From: Fimbriimonas sp.
GTDB lineage: Bacteria; Armatimonadota; Fimbriimonadia; Fimbriimonadales; Fimbriimonadaceae
Reading direction: 5' to 3'
NCBI GenBank assembly: GCA_029866005.1
Contig: JARXAE010000004.1
Location: 86,251 to 150,250 of the forward strand
DNA length: 64,000 bases
This document shows, in pieces, positions 10,156-18,278 of this stretch. A program made the position numbers and the translations under genes. Each line of letters starts with the position of its first letter. The first letter of the stretch is position 1. The notes beneath the pieces are model-generated. The model had not been told where the DNA came from. It ran no database searches and saw only the letters and a program-made list of their open reading frames with translations.

Positions 10156-11634
10156 ATGATGACAATGTTCTCCACAGTCGCGTTCCTCTTGGTGGGTTCG
10201 AACAACCTGATTCGAAATCCCGATTTTGAGCTGGTTGACGCAAAGTCAAAGGGGCCTGAGGGCTTCGTTTTAGCCGGGTCGGCAACGCGCGATTATGTGG
10301 GTTACACCGATGAGAACGCCAGCTACGGCGTCCACCTCACAGCGGCAAAAGGAAACGCAGGCTCGGTTAGCCAGCTTGTTACTGGAATTGACCAGAAGCA
10401 AGGGAAGTGGATCAAGCTCACCTTTCGAGGTCGGCCAGAGGATGGATTCTTGGTTGAGGATGACAAGCTGTTTATCAAAATGGAGTTCTTCAGCAAGGCG
10501 GGGAAAACCCCGATGGACTCGGCCGAGCGTCTGATTTATCGCGAGGTGCTCAGAGACCGCGCTGATTTTGCGATCAACGGAAACAATTTATCAAACGGGG
10601 CGAGTGTTTGGCGCACTTATGAATTCGAAGAGCTGTTGCCCTTCGCGGAAGTTGACTCAGTTAAAGTCACTGTTGGGTTTGCCAAAGGAGCCGCAAAAGC
10701 TGAGAAGTTCACATCGTTCTTTGTCGATGACTTCGAACTGATCCAGAACGACTCGTCGACGGATGGCCGAGTTGAGCCTAGCTCGGAGCCGAGTGAACCC
10801 GCAGTCAAGGGTCGGGAAGTCAAGCTCGGCGGATACTGGAGCTACCTTGCGACACCGAATGAGAAGGTTGCATTCCCCCTGGTCGTCAAACAGGCAAATT
10901 CGAAGCAGTTACTGTACCGAGGATCATCCATATTCGCGGGAACGATGAGCTCGGTCATGAAGGAGGGATTCATGAGTTACGAGGGTCAGATTGCAACCAA
11001 GTCAACACCGCTACCGGACAATCTTGTGATCACCTTCACCGGAAACGGCACGATTCAGGTGGACTCAAAGAACATTCCCAACCACCCGACGGCACGGTTC
11101 CCGGATAACTACGGAACGCAAGGCTACAATCCTGGCTACATCGGCGAACAGAGGATGCGGATGGTGTTTCCGGTTGAACCCAAGAAGAGCGATTCGGCGA
11201 TTGCGATGACACAGGGGAACGCCAATCGGGCTTTGAACATGGGACCGACGGGTTTTGCGGTCAACGGCGTTGTTTTCTACAATCCGTTTGATGCGGGCAG
11301 GAGTGATGCTTCCAGGATTATGGATCGATGCTGTGGGCACCCGAGTCCTGACTATATGTATCACTATCACAAGTATCCGATTTGTGTGAACACTCCGTTT
11401 GCGGATAAGGGGCAAGGGCACTCGCCCGTGATTGGGTTTGGAAAGGACGGCTTCCCGGTTTATGGACCTTACGAGACTAACGGAGTGATGGCAAAGGATG
11501 TGACCAGCAACAAGCTCAACGACTTTAACGCACATTTTGATGAGCAGCGAGGATGGCACTACCACGCCACGCCAGGAAAGTTTCCTTACATGATTGGCGG
11601 GTACATGGGCACGGTCTCGAACCGCCGCCGCTAA
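10156..11634 (+). CDS. Secreted YHYH-domain protein
   Basis: 492 residues. A short hydrophobic N terminus (MFSTVAFLLVG) suggests export although the signal peptide is brief. Residues about 17-195 resemble a carbohydrate-binding-like beta-sandwich (NLIRNPDFEL opening, a common start of secreted CBM-like domains). The C-terminal half is a YHYH domain: MYHYHKYPICVN, GFGKDGFPVYGPYE and GWHYHATPGKFPYMIGGY are characteristic. The biochemical role of YHYH proteins is not established. Three ATGs lie close together (10156, 10159, 10165); a TATTGT hexamer ends nine bases before the first. It stands alone after the rpoC terminator and converges on hspR. Confidence 0.8.
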   Translation: MMTMFSTVAFLLVGSNNLIRNPDFELVDAKSKGPEGFVLAGSATRDYVGYTDENASYGVHLTAAKGNAGSVSQLVTGIDQKQGKWIKLTFRGRPEDGFLVEDDKLFIKMEFFSKAGKTPMDSAERLIYREVLRDRADFAINGNNLSNGASVWRTYEFEELLPFAEVDSVKVTVGFAKGAAKAEKFTSFFVDDFELIQNDSSTDGRVEPSSEPSEPAVKGREVKLGGYWSYLATPNEKVAFPLVVKQANSKQLLYRGSSIFAGTMSSVMKEGFMSYEGQIATKSTPLPDNLVITFTGNGTIQVDSKNIPNHPTARFPDNYGTQGYNPGYIGEQRMRMVFPVEPKKSDSAIAMTQGNANRALNMGPTGFAVNGVVFYNPFDAGRSDASRIMDRCCGHPSPDYMYHYHKYPICVNTPFADKGQGHSPVIGFGKDGFPVYGPYETNGVMAKDVTSNKLNDFNAHFDEQRGWHYHATPGKFPYMIGGYMGTVSNRRR

Positions 11635-11661
11635 CACGGCGTCAGCGATCTCGTTTGGTTC

Positions 11662-12066
11662 TTACAATTCGCTACGTTTACGAATGACGACATTCGGAAC
11701 CGGTAGGAGGGATTCGTCTTTTCGGATCGGCATGTTCGAGTTCGTAAACATTGCGGTGATGCGCCGTTCGGCTTCGGCGGCATATTCATTCATTTGCTGT
11801 TCCATATCGGTTCGCATCTCTTCCATATCGTCCAGCAGCCTCAGAATGATTTCAACTCCGGCGAGATTTACGCCAAGTTCCTGAGTCAGGCGCTGTATGC
11901 GTCGTACCCGCATGATATCGGATTCAGAGTACAAGCGGTTCTTCGCTCCGGCTCTTGACGGTATGATGAGCCCCAACCGTTCGTATTGGCGGAGTGTTTG
12001 AGGATGGACGCTGCAAAGCTGGGCTGCGACGCCGATCATGTACACAGGCTGATTCTCGTGCCTCAT
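11662..12066 (-). CDS. hspR: HspR-type MerR-family heat-shock repressor
   Basis: 134 residues. The N-terminal winged-helix DNA-binding domain has the HspR hallmark [19 protein letters not shown] followed by QYERLGLI and NRLYSESDI, then the [16 protein letters not shown] linker helix and a C-terminal coiled coil with Met/Glu-rich sequence. HspR represses chaperone operons by binding HAIR inverted repeats, typically with DnaK as co-repressor. Its start codon overlaps the dnaJ stop by four bases (ATGA), so the two genes are translationally coupled. A HAIR-like site lies in front of dnaJ (12995-13015), predicting autoregulation. dnaK and grpE are not adjacent, unlike the actinobacterial dnaK-grpE-dnaJ-hspR order. 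Confidence 0.9.
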   Translation of the reverse strand: MRHENQPVYMIGVAAQLCSVHPQTLRQYERLGLIIPSRAGAKNRLYSESDIMRVRRIQRLTQELGVNLAGVEIILRLLDDMEEMRTDMEQQMNEYAAEAERRITAMFTNSNMPIRKDESLLPVPNVVIRKRSEL

Positions 12067-12974
12067 TTTGAGTTCTCCAGAGTCTGCAGTTCACTTAGCA
12101 ATGTTCGTTCGTGTTCCGAAAGGAGTTTGGGTACAGTGACCTTAATTCTGGCCATCAGATCCGTTCGTCCACCGGACATTCGAGAAATGCCTTGACCGGA
12201 GAGGCGAAACGCCTGTCCACTCTGAGTACCGGCCGGGATCTTCATTGAGACGACGCCACGCAGAGTCGGGATCTTTATCTCACCTCCCAGGGCGGCGATG
12301 GTGTAGGACACCGGAACATCCGTTTCGAGATGTTCGCCAACCATGCGGAACTTGTCGTTCCGCGCCCAACGAATCACAACGTAGAGATCGCCAGCACGGC
12401 CGTTCACTCCTGCGTGTCCTTTTGAAGGAACTCGTAACTTTTTCCCATCCGGAATTCCCGCTGGGATCTTTACTTCGACTTTCTTCGTGGTTGGTACCGT
12501 GGCAATGTCGCCCCTTGTACGCTGGGCATCCATCGTCTGGTATGTCAAGGTTCTGGAAGTGCCCGAGTCGATGTCTTCGAGAGTGATTTCAACTTCACGC
12601 TCAACATCTCGGGGTTGACCAACTTCAAAATCTTGGGTCCGAAAGCCACCTCCCCCATTCTGGGCACCAAAGAACTGTTCAAATATTGAACCAAAGCCAC
12701 CCATCCCTCCGAAGTCGCCGCCACTAAAATCCGCACCGCCTGGATTGTTCTTTACGGCCTCCCAGTTCGATCCATACTGATCATAGAGTGCTTTCTTTTC
12801 TGGGTCGGACAGAACCTCGTAGGCCTCGCTGGCTTCTTTAAATCGAGTTTCAGCCGACTTGTCACCGGGGTTCACATCAGGGTGATACTTCCGTGCGAGT
12901 TTGCGGTATGCCGACTTGATGTCTTTCTCATCCGCCCCTCTTGGAATCCCTAGAACTTTATAGTAATCAGCCAT
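12063..12974 (-). CDS. DnaJ/CbpA-type J-domain co-chaperone
   Basis: 303 residues. J domain at residues 3-70 with HPD at 31-33, then a Gly/Phe-rich linker (about 75-110, [19 protein letters not shown]), then the two C-terminal beta-sandwich substrate-binding domains ([55 protein letters not shown]). The CxxCxGxG zinc-finger repeats of classical DnaJ are absent, placing it in the CbpA/type-II class. It stimulates DnaK ATPase and delivers clients. GAAGG lies about 11 bases before the ATG. First gene of a two-gene operon with hspR. The length and domain order are normal. Confidence 0.92.
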   Translation of the reverse strand: MADYYKVLGIPRGADEKDIKSAYRKLARKYHPDVNPGDKSAETRFKEASEAYEVLSDPEKKALYDQYGSNWEAVKNNPGGADFSGGDFGGMGGFGSIFEQFFGAQNGGGGFRTQDFEVGQPRDVEREVEITLEDIDSGTSRTLTYQTMDAQRTRGDIATVPTTKKVEVKIPAGIPDGKKLRVPSKGHAGVNGRAGDLYVVIRWARNDKFRMVGEHLETDVPVSYTIAALGGEIKIPTLRGVVSMKIPAGTQSGQAFRLSGQGISRMSGGRTDLMARIKVTVPKLLSEHERTLLSELQTLENSK

Positions 12975-12990
12975 GATTGCAATGCCTTCA

Positions 12991-13019
12991 ATTATATGAG
13001 TATATGACGCTCAAGTCAC
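12991..13019 (-). promoter_or_regulatory. dnaJ-hspR promoter with HAIR-like operator
   Basis: On the minus strand a consensus -10 TATAAT (12991-12996) is preceded at 17 bases by GTGACT (13014-13019; 4/6 to TTGACA). Between and overlapping both lies TATGAGT-N7-GCTCAAG (12995-13015, plus strand), which matches the HAIR consensus CTTGAGT-N7-ACTCAAG at 11 of 14 positions with the exact 7-base spacer. The repressor would occlude both promoter elements. Confidence 0.75.
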
Positions 13020-13257
13020 TAGAGTCGTTGCGCAAAGTTCTCTAATCTTTCATGAACGCCAGCCAAGACAGAGTCAACTCACTTACCCCTTGGTGGCTGC
13101 GTCTGTACCAAGATTTTCGGGCAACGAGCAGCACCTTTGATGCCGTGCGGAAACGTGTTATGAGTAGGAGATCGGGTTGAGGAGCCAGAGGTTTATCCGC
13201 TCAACCTAGAGTTCTGAAGTTGTAGATTTTTAATCAGATTTGAGACTAGACCTGCCG

Positions 13258-14133
13258 ATGATTATAGAGATCGTGGACATACAGCTCTTAGCTCTTAAGA
13301 TTTCCCGCAGCGAGAACCTACCGGTTCTTCCTACTGTGGTGGTTCAAATCTTAAAGCTATACGAAGATCCGAACATTTCCGCGCGAAGCCTTGAGCACAT
13401 CATTGAACAAGACCCGGCGATGTCGGCAAAGGTCTTGAGAGTTGCCGGATCTTCGATGTACGGACTCCGTTCGGTCAACACGGTTAAACTGGCTCTGAGT
13501 GTGATGGGGATGAATACTCTCCGTTCGATTGCGATCTCGCTTGCCTATCAACAAATCCTGAGTGGGAAAGGGCTGCGACCAGCTTTCGATCATCTAGCAT
13601 TTTGGCGACACTCGTTGGCTGTTGGCATTGGTGCAAGGGGACTCATGCGACATATCAACGTGGGGTTAGATGAGGAGATGTACGTCGCCGGCTTGATGCA
13701 TGGTATCGGAATTCTCACGATGGATCGATTTGCCCAGCCCGAACTGATCAATGCGGTGAGGGCGGCGAATATCAATCGGATTCCGCTTCGCCAGGCCGAG
13801 CTGACAATCAACGGTTTTGACCACTGCCAAGTCGGTGGAATCCTTGCGGAGAAATGGAAGTTGACGCCGATGATGACCAACGTGATTAAGTATTACGACA
13901 ACCCTGAAGAGGATTTGGTTACCTATGAGACAACGATTGTTGCAGCTGCGGCCAACCATCTTGCATACCATTGTGGCTTTCCCGCAATGCCAGGTGTACC
14001 AGGGAATGAAAATGGACCAGCATATTTAGCAAGCCTGGGGCTTGAGCAGGACAAGATTGACGCAATTTCAACACAGATAATGGTTGAGGTTGATGTAGCA
14101 GACGAAACCATGGGTTCTGCCCGAGCCGCGTGA
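13258..14133 (+). CDS. HDOD-domain protein (copy 1)
   Basis: 291 residues from ATG 13258. One HDOD domain fills most of the protein: LPVLPTVVVQILKLYEDPN, IIEQDPAMSAKVLRVAG, VMGMNTLRSIAISL, then GLMHGIGILTMDRF and a C-terminal helical part. HDOD domains are HD-like folds that have usually lost phosphohydrolase residues and act in signalling or chemotaxis/motility regulation; partners are unknown here. The upstream GCCGATGATTATA aligns with GCCGACTATTATA in front of copy 2, so ATG 13258 is the ancestral start; GTG 13273 is an alternative that matches where copy 2 must begin. No effector or receiver domain is fused. Protein identity to copy 2 is roughly 70% by eye, without gaps. Confidence 0.85.
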   Translation: MIIEIVDIQLLALKISRSENLPVLPTVVVQILKLYEDPNISARSLEHIIEQDPAMSAKVLRVAGSSMYGLRSVNTVKLALSVMGMNTLRSIAISLAYQQILSGKGLRPAFDHLAFWRHSLAVGIGARGLMRHINVGLDEEMYVAGLMHGIGILTMDRFAQPELINAVRAANINRIPLRQAELTINGFDHCQVGGILAEKWKLTPMMTNVIKYYDNPEEDLVTYETTIVAAAANHLAYHCGFPAMPGVPGNENGPAYLASLGLEQDKIDAISTQIMVEVDVADETMGSARAA

Positions 14134-14150
14134 GCGCCGAGGTTCGCTTC

Positions 14151-14320
14151 TTACTTTGGCAGGACGAATAAATAAAATCTTGTCTTGTGATAAGCAGAAA
14201 AAGCGCGAGTATGAAGACCGTTCCGGCCGTCGGGAGTATGGTCGGCAGTTTGTAACTCACTCGTCTTCTCCAGTTACAAAGTTCAATGATCGCCAGCAGA
14301 ATCTGTCCAATATTGAGCAT
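14151..14320 (-). pseudogene. Decayed duplicate of the rseP 3' end
   Basis: Translated on the minus strand this gives GQILLAIIELCNWRRRVSYK and then ILALFLLITRQD, against GQILLAVIELFNRGKRLSYK and MLVLFLLITRQD in the intact RseP. The aligned stop is present (TAA at 14151-14153, TGA at 15286-15288 in rseP), but a one-base deletion after ITRQDF puts it out of frame. There is no start, no upstream coding sequence beyond 14320 and no protease active site. It is 170 bases against 171 in the parent. Confidence 0.85.
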
Positions 14321-14406
14321 CTTAACTCCAGAATGCTTTTGCTTGTCAGGAACTCGGCGTTCGGGCTCTTGTTCAATCATTAAATTGCCGACTATTATAA
14401 GTAACT

Positions 14407-15267
14407 TTGGACCTACAACTCTTAACCCTCAAGATTTCTCGAAGTGAGAATGTGCCGGTCCTCCCCACAGTAGTGGTTCAGATTCTCAGGCTGTTTGATG
14501 ATCCAAATGTCTCGGCACGCAGTTTAGTGCGCATTATCGAGCAAGATGCCGGCATGTCCGCGAAGGTTTTGAGAGTCTCGGGATCACCAATGTACAGACT
14601 TCGCTCTGTCAATACGGTCGACCGGGCCATAAGCATTCTTGGAATGAGTACGCTCAGATCGATTGCGATCTCTTTGGCTTACCAACAGATTCTGAATCGC
14701 AGGGGTCCGAAGCCTGCATTCGATCAGTTGGCGTTCTGGAGGAACTCACTGGCTGTTGGGATCGGAGCAAGGGAACTGATGCGCTCTGTCAACGCTGGGC
14801 TGGCTGAGGAAATGTACGTTGCCGGCCTGATGCACGGCGTCGGAATTCTTGCGTTGGATCGGTTTGCTCAGCCCGAACTAAGAAGAGCTATGAAGTCAGC
14901 CACTGTAAAGCGGATTCCTCTTCGTGAAGCTGAGATGATGGTGAACGGCTTTGACCACTGTCAGGTGGGCGGAATCCTTGCGGATAAATGGAATCTTTCT
15001 CCGATCGTCGGCAATATCATCAAGTATTACGACACTCCAGACGCGGATACCGAAACTCATCAATCGACTCTGGTGGCGGCTGCAGCGAGTTATCTGGCGT
15101 ACCATTGCGGTTTCCCCCTCGTGCCTGGGCTACCTGGATCAGAGGACGGCCTTGAACACCTATCAAAACTTGAGCTTGGGCAGGACAAAATTGATTTTGT
15201 CGCAACCAAAATCATGGCTGAAGTTGACGCAGCGGACGAAGCCATGGGTTCCGCCCGAGCCGCTTGA
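14407..15267 (+). CDS. HDOD-domain protein (copy 2)
   Basis: 286 residues from TTG 14407, the only near-upstream start because TAA lies in frame at 14398. It aligns over its whole length with copy 1: LPTVVVQILRLFDDPNVSAR, IIEQDAGMSAKVLRVSG, ILGMSTLRSIAISLAYQQIL, GLMHGVGILALDRF, ending in the identical MGSARAA. Where copy 1 has ATG, this copy has ACT, so it lost the ancestral start. TATTAT at 14393-14398 ends eight bases before the TTG, compatible with a leaderless mRNA; no Shine-Dalgarno is visible. The reading frame is intact with mostly conservative changes, which argues that the protein is still used. Signalling role inferred from family only. Confidence 0.8.
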   Translation: MDLQLLTLKISRSENVPVLPTVVVQILRLFDDPNVSARSLVRIIEQDAGMSAKVLRVSGSPMYRLRSVNTVDRAISILGMSTLRSIAISLAYQQILNRRGPKPAFDQLAFWRNSLAVGIGARELMRSVNAGLAEEMYVAGLMHGVGILALDRFAQPELRRAMKSATVKRIPLREAEMMVNGFDHCQVGGILADKWNLSPIVGNIIKYYDTPDADTETHQSTLVAAAASYLAYHCGFPLVPGLPGSEDGLEHLSKLELGQDKIDFVATKIMAEVDAADEAMGSARAA

Positions 15268-15285
15268 GCGCCCGGGGTTCGCCTC

Positions 15286-16404
15286 TCACTTTGGTAGGAC
15301 AAACCGAATGATATCCTGTCTTGTGATGAGCAAGAAGAGCACGAGCATGAACGCCATTCCGGCTGTGAGGAATGTGGTCTGCAGCTTGTAGCTCAGCCGT
15401 TTACCTCGGTTGAACAGCTCAATTACCGCCAACAGGATCTGGCCGCCGTCGAGCATTCCGATTGGGAGAAGATTGGTGATGCCCAGCGAGATTGAGATCA
15501 TTCCGCAGATCGTCAGAACGCTGGATAGACCAGCTTCGACTGCCTTGTTGGTGACCGCCGCCATTCCGACAACCCCCGTCGTTTCTTCAATGATTTTCGC
15601 GGGTTGGGTCAATCGATACAGAAGTCGTTGAACGGAGATGATCGGAATCTCAACCGCTGTGCTAAATGCTTCTCCAATCGGCATTCGCACTTTTTCAGCG
15701 CCGAACACGATTCCTAGCATGGGCACCTTCGCCTTTTGCCCTGTAGGGAGGCCATCACTGTCGAGCAAATCCTGGGGCTCGTCGCTGAGTCTGGTTTTGA
15801 TGGTGAACTGCAAAGGCGTTCCTAAGCGATCGACTTCGAGGCTGACTGTGCCACCGGTTGACTTCCGGATTGCCATGGTCGCGGAGAATGGTTCGGTTGT
15901 TGGCTCGCCGTTTACCTTAAGAATTCGGTCACCAGGCTTGATTCCAGCTTCTACTGCCGGATACTTGAGCTTGAGTTGCTCAACCATGTTCGAGGGCTTA
16001 TCAATTCCAAAGGACGCGACGGTCAAAAAGATCACCAGTACACCGAAGACAATGCTGAATAGGGGGCCGGCAAAGAGAACGGCGATTCGTTGAATTGGAG
16101 GCTTGCTGTAGAAACCGTGGATGATTTTGGTTTCGCTTCCATCCGGCTGCGGCTCCATTCCCTCGATTTTGACAAACCCTCCTAAAGGCACCGATCGGAC
16201 GTTGAAGTCTGTTGTGACCCTATCATCATTGGGCATTGTGGTGAGCTTTCGCCTCCAAGTTTTCATCTTGGGTCCAAAACCAATCGAGAACTCCGAAACC
16301 GCCATTTTGAAATAGCGCGCGGCGAGGTAGTGTCCCCATTCATGCACCGCGACGAGAATCGCGAACATGACGATAAAAGTGATGATGGAGAGGATGATGG
16401 TCAT
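15286..16404 (-). CDS. rseP: Site-2 intramembrane zinc metalloprotease (RseP/RasP, M50)
   Basis: 372 residues. HEWGH at residues 21-25 in the first membrane helix supplies two zinc ligands and the catalytic Glu; the third ligand is in LLPIGMLDGGQI near the C terminus, where the second residue of the usual LDGG motif context is kept. One PDZ domain is visible (AGIKPGDRILKVNGEPTTEP, about 155-175). Four hydrophobic segments fit inner-membrane topology. RseP cleaves anti-sigma factors or clears signal peptides after a first site-1 cut. Its ATG overlaps the dxr stop by four bases, the common bacterial dxr-rseP pairing. Its 3' end was copied in the tandem duplication next door. Confidence 0.95.
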   Translation of the reverse strand: MTIILSIITFIVMFAILVAVHEWGHYLAARYFKMAVSEFSIGFGPKMKTWRRKLTTMPNDDRVTTDFNVRSVPLGGFVKIEGMEPQPDGSETKIIHGFYSKPPIQRIAVLFAGPLFSIVFGVLVIFLTVASFGIDKPSNMVEQLKLKYPAVEAGIKPGDRILKVNGEPTTEPFSATMAIRKSTGGTVSLEVDRLGTPLQFTIKTRLSDEPQDLLDSDGLPTGQKAKVPMLGIVFGAEKVRMPIGEAFSTAVEIPIISVQRLLYRLTQPAKIIEETTGVVGMAAVTNKAVEAGLSSVLTICGMISISLGITNLLPIGMLDGGQILLAVIELFNRGKRLSYKLQTTFLTAGMAFMLVLFLLITRQDIIRFVLPK

Positions 16405-17495
16405 GAGTTCAGTCGATTGCTAATAAATCGTCGGGCGAAGGTATCCGCTTCCAATATATCTTCTAACGTCGCGGGCACGCTCTGATGTTCCTGCATTGCG
16501 GCTTCAACGTGGTCTGCGATTTGGAGGAATCCACACTTTCCGTCGAGGAAGGCGGCAACGACGGCTTCATTAGCGGCATTCATTGCTGCGGGCATCGTGC
16601 CTCCGATGCGGGCGGCCTCGCGGGCGAGTGCGAGAGAGCGGAAGGTGTCTTCATCAGGTTTTTCGAAAGTGAGCTGGGGTGAGTCGGTCGGATCCCAGTT
16701 TTTGAGGTCGTTGGCCGGACGCTCAGGATAGAGAAGTGCGTAGGCGATGGGGAGCCTCATGTTGGGCCAACCGAGCTGACCAAGAACGGAGCCGTCGGTG
16801 AACTTGACCATGCTGTGAATGATCGATTGCGGGTGAACGCACACCTTGACCTGATCGATACCGACTCCGAAGAGCCATTTTGCCTCGATCATTTCGAGTC
16901 CCTTATTCATGAGGGTCGCGGAGTCAATCGTAATCTTGCCACCCATATTCCAAGTGGGGTGATTGAGGGCCTGCTCAACGGTGATGTTCTGTAGCTCTTC
17001 ACGCGTACGACCACGGAACGGTCCACCGCTGGCGGTGAGAATGAGTTCGCTAACCTGATCCGGGCGATAGCCTTGGAGGCATTGGAAGATCGCACTGTGT
17101 TCGCTGTCGATTGGCGTCATCGTCACACCGTGCTTGTGGCAAAGTGGCATGACGATTTCGCCGGCGGCGACGAGGACCTCTTTGGAGGCGAGGGCAATCT
17201 GCTTGCCCGCCTTAATCGCTTCAAAGGTGGGCAAGAGGCCAATCACTCCCGCGACGCTGACGACAACGACATCAGCTTCCGGAAGAGTGGCAAGACGGAC
17301 CAAGGCATCCATACCATCGCGTTCGTAGAGAACCGTTTCGGTAACTCCGAAAGAAGCCGCTTGCTCGGACAGAAGGGAAGAATTACGGGCGGCCGCCAGA
17401 CCAACGACTTTGAGCTCGCTGGGGAACTGGCGGATGATGTCGAGGGTTTGGGTGCCGATACTGCCGGTAGAACCTAAGACAACAACACGCTTCAT
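16401..17495 (-). CDS. dxr: 1-deoxy-D-xylulose 5-phosphate reductoisomerase
   Basis: 364 residues; first committed step of the MEP isoprenoid pathway, converting DXP to MEP with NADPH. The N terminus has the Rossmann motif VLGSTGSIGTQTLDIIRQ. Substrate/metal region: ALASKEVLVAAGEI, TPIDSEHSAIFQCL, ILTASGGPFRG and HPTWNMGGKITIDSATLMNK, all typical. Also seen: HPQSIIHSMV and GWPNMRLPIAYAL. Length is slightly shorter than E. coli (398) but complete. Start ATG 17495 lies in an 87-base divergent region shared with rpmB. Coupled by overlap to rseP. Confidence 0.97.
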   Translation of the reverse strand: MKRVVVLGSTGSIGTQTLDIIRQFPSELKVVGLAAARNSSLLSEQAASFGVTETVLYERDGMDALVRLATLPEADVVVVSVAGVIGLLPTFEAIKAGKQIALASKEVLVAAGEIVMPLCHKHGVTMTPIDSEHSAIFQCLQGYRPDQVSELILTASGGPFRGRTREELQNITVEQALNHPTWNMGGKITIDSATLMNKGLEMIEAKWLFGVGIDQVKVCVHPQSIIHSMVKFTDGSVLGQLGWPNMRLPIAYALLYPERPANDLKNWDPTDSPQLTFEKPDEDTFRSLALAREAARIGGTMPAAMNAANEAVVAAFLDGKCGFLQIADHVEAAMQEHQSVPATLEDILEADTFARRFISNRLNS

Positions 17496-17514
17496 TCGAA
17501 TTGATTGTGACAGG

Positions 17515-17544
17515 TTTACATAGACCTGGTTGCTCAGGTATATT
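17515..17544 (+). promoter_or_regulatory. rpmB promoter
   Basis: TTTACA (17515-17520; 5/6 to TTGACA), an 18-base spacer and TATATT (17539-17544; 5/6 to TATAAT). AAAGGA (17569-17574) then lies eight bases before ATG 17583, so this transcript has a normal leader. Confidence 0.65.
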
Positions 17545-17582
17545 CTCTATTCGCGTCTTTGTGACGCCAAAGGATTTGAGCA

Positions 17583-17855
17583 ATGGCCAAGATTTGTCAG
17601 GTAAGCGGTAAGAAAGGAAACACGACTGCGAAATTTATCCGCAATACTCACTCGCAGGGTTGGAAGTATAAGGCACCGCACAAGCAGCGCACCCAGCACC
17701 CAAACCTTCAGGTTGTGCACCTGAAGAATGGTGGAAGCATGGTTAAGCTCGTGGTTGCAACCGACGTGCTGAAATCGCCAATGTTTGCTGAAGTCGCATG
17801 CGGCCTCAAGCCAATTCCAAAGGCTTGGCTCAAGAAGCCTTCCTACAACGTCTAA
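17583..17855 (+). CDS. rpmB: 50S ribosomal protein bL28
   Basis: Ninety residues, basic. N-terminal AKICQVSGKKGN matches the bL28 opening (CQVTGK), and HPNLQVVHLKNGGSMVKLVV followed by ATDVLKS matches the conserved PNLQKVRV...V.T.CLKSG part of bacterial L28. Zinc-binding Cys pairs are reduced, so this looks like a C-minus form. The protein is about 15-25 residues longer than average because of a C-terminal PIPKAWLKKPSYNV tail. Strong Shine-Dalgarno, its own promoter and terminator: a single-gene unit divergent from dxr. Confidence 0.85.
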   Translation: MAKICQVSGKKGNTTAKFIRNTHSQGWKYKAPHKQRTQHPNLQVVHLKNGGSMVKLVVATDVLKSPMFAEVACGLKPIPKAWLKKPSYNV

Positions 17856-17871
17856 GAACAGACATTCATAA

Positions 17872-17912
17872 ACAAGAACGAGCAGGGCGCCATTGCCTCT
17901 GCTCGTTTTTTG
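17872..17912 (+). terminator. rpmB terminator
   Basis: AACGAGCAG (17877-17885) pairs with CTGCTCGTT (17899-17907), followed by a T-rich run TTTTTTGTT. It begins about 20 bases after the rpmB stop. Confidence 0.88.
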
Positions 17913-17990
17913 TTCTGCCCCCCTCTTGAGGAGAAGGGGGCGGTCGTTCGCAATTCCTACCTACTTGCCAATCCCAAAGGTTTGAAGTAG

Positions 17991-18170
17991 TTAGGCGCTG
18001 ATATCCAGGGTTCCGCCCTTGCCGTTTCCGCTCTTGCCAATGGGCTGCGTTCCCGCAGTCGGCGGCTTCGAACCAATCGGCTGAGTCCCGGCTTCTGGAG
18101 GAGGGGTCGAACCAATTGGCTGGCTGGCTCCCCGTGTTGTATAGAGGCTCGTGCTACTCGTTACCTTCAC
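17991..18170 (-). CDS. Candidate 59-residue Pro/Gly-rich QPIG-repeat peptide
   Basis: Read on the minus strand from GTG 18170, the frame encodes a peptide with three related units: ASQPIGSTPPPEAG, TQPIGSKPPTAG and TQPIGKSGNG, ending KGGTLDISA. AGGA lies about ten bases before the GTG. No hydrophobic segment or known domain. The repeat is in the protein, with varied codons, which favours real coding over chance. The frame stays open upstream to 18545 but that part overlaps the purF start antisense and is not believed. The rest of 17912-18278 has no gene I can support, only the inverted repeats at 18168-18216. Low confidence. Confidence 0.4.
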   Translation of the reverse strand: MKVTSSTSLYTTRGASQPIGSTPPPEAGTQPIGSKPPTAGTQPIGKSGNGKGGTLDISA

Positions 18171-18216
18171 GCTTACCAAATTCCTTACTACAAGGTAAGC
18201 ACTCCTAGTAAGCGTG
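18168..18216. repeat. Nested inverted repeats upstream of purF
   Basis: CACGCTTAC (18168-18176) is the exact inverse complement of GTAAGCGTG (18208-18216); inside, GCTTACC (18171-18177) matches GGTAAGC (18194-18200). The left arm overlaps the start codon of the candidate QPIG peptide. Could be an operator or an RNA hairpin; no T-run follows. Confidence 0.5.
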
Positions 18217-18278
18217 TCAGAAAACTGTTCTTCCAGACAATGCCGGTAATCTTCTTGTCTCCGGTAACATCTAGGTCC

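Larger units (their letters stand above)
13256..15456. repeat. Tandem duplication: HDOD gene plus 3' end of rseP
   Basis: Unit A is HDOD copy 1 plus 14134-14320; unit B is HDOD copy 2 plus 15268-15456. Similarity continues without interruption from the HDOD coding regions through the short intergenic GCGCC..GGTTCGC segment into the last about 170 bases of rseP, and stops at GAGCAT (14320 / 15456). Both gene ends and the convergent arrangement are therefore copied in one event of about 1.05 kb. Confidence 0.85.

Noticed and set aside
13919..14380. Antisense 153-codon frame across HDOD copy 1 and its downstream region
   Set aside because: Its first 60 codons are the rseP fossil, and the rest is the shadow of the HDOD gene; no independent gene is needed.
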